From: Acidobacteriota bacterium
Lineage (GTDB): Bacteria > Acidobacteriota > Terriglobia > Acidiferrales > UBA7541
Length of the DNA stretch: 5,661 nt
Assembly: GCA_003224075.1 (NCBI GenBank)
Contig: QHYF01000153.1
Location: forward strand, 1 to 5,661
Reading direction: 5' to 3'
The notes beneath the pieces were generated by a model that worked only from the letters and a program-made list of their open reading frames with translations, was not told the DNA's origin and searched no databases. This document shows positions 5,590 to 5,661 of the stretch, one piece after another. A program made the position numbers and the translations under genes. The stretch's first letter is position 1. Each line of letters starts with the position of its first letter.

Positions 5590-5661
5590 CTCGCGTCGGC
5601 TCAGCGCAGCAATACCAGGGCTCACTGAGAAATGGAACGCTGGACTTAGCCACTTGAGCAG

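Noticed and set aside
5457..5657. Plus-strand open frame of 66 codons at the right end
   Set aside because: It begins inside the ATP-grasp gene on the opposite strand, has no evident ribosome site and crosses the hairpin; no motif is recognised.

Overview
The window is a 5.7 kb piece of an ordinary bacterial chromosome, GC-moderate to GC-rich by eye, with closely packed genes. It carries central carbon metabolism genes, an iron/oxidative-stress protein and an orphan ATP-grasp ligase. I saw no tRNA, rRNA, CRISPR array, insertion sequence or phage gene. The flavour of the proteins suggests Acidobacteriota (Terriglobia-like): a YggX with an N-terminal extension, an E. coli-type glucokinase beside glucose-6-phosphate dehydrogenase, a small HExxH membrane protein, and use of GTG and TTG starts. 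That assignment is an impression, not a proof.

Layout. The left two thirds are a minus-strand run, read from right to left. It starts with a HAD-superfamily hydrolase (TTG start, 3538 to 2927). Next come glucose-6-phosphate dehydrogenase zwf (ATG start at 2870, to 1347) and glucokinase glk (GTG start at 1297, to 314). After a 137-base gap, the first 58 residues of a membrane protein with an HEGGH zinc-protease-like motif run off the left edge (176 to 1). The first three genes have gaps of about 50 bases and look like one operon. Divergent from the HAD gene, across a 309-base intergenic region, lies a YggX-type Fe(2+)-trafficking protein on the plus strand (3848 to 4180). It converges, with six bases between the stop codons, on a minus-strand ATP-grasp enzyme (5491 to 4187) that resembles the L-amino-acid ligase group. 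The last 170 bases hold a perfect GC-rich hairpin and a small palindrome but no convincing gene.

How the genes fit together. Glucokinase makes glucose-6-phosphate, and Zwf oxidises it to 6-phosphogluconolactone with reduction of NAD(P)+, so the cluster is an entry to the oxidative pentose phosphate or Entner-Doudoroff route. No 6-phosphogluconolactonase gene is present inside the window. The HAD protein resembles the YihX-type group, some of which dephosphorylate glucose-1-phosphate. If it did so here, the operon would run from glucose-1-phosphate to glucose to glucose-6-phosphate to lactone; this is a hypothesis. The divergent YggX gene pairs NADPH supply with iron-sulfur protection, as the SoxRS regulon does in enterobacteria, but I see no recognisable regulator site. 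There is no clearly novel multi-gene system here. The best leads are the motif deviations in Zwf and the HAD protein, the HEGGH membrane protein and the unassigned ATP-grasp ligase.
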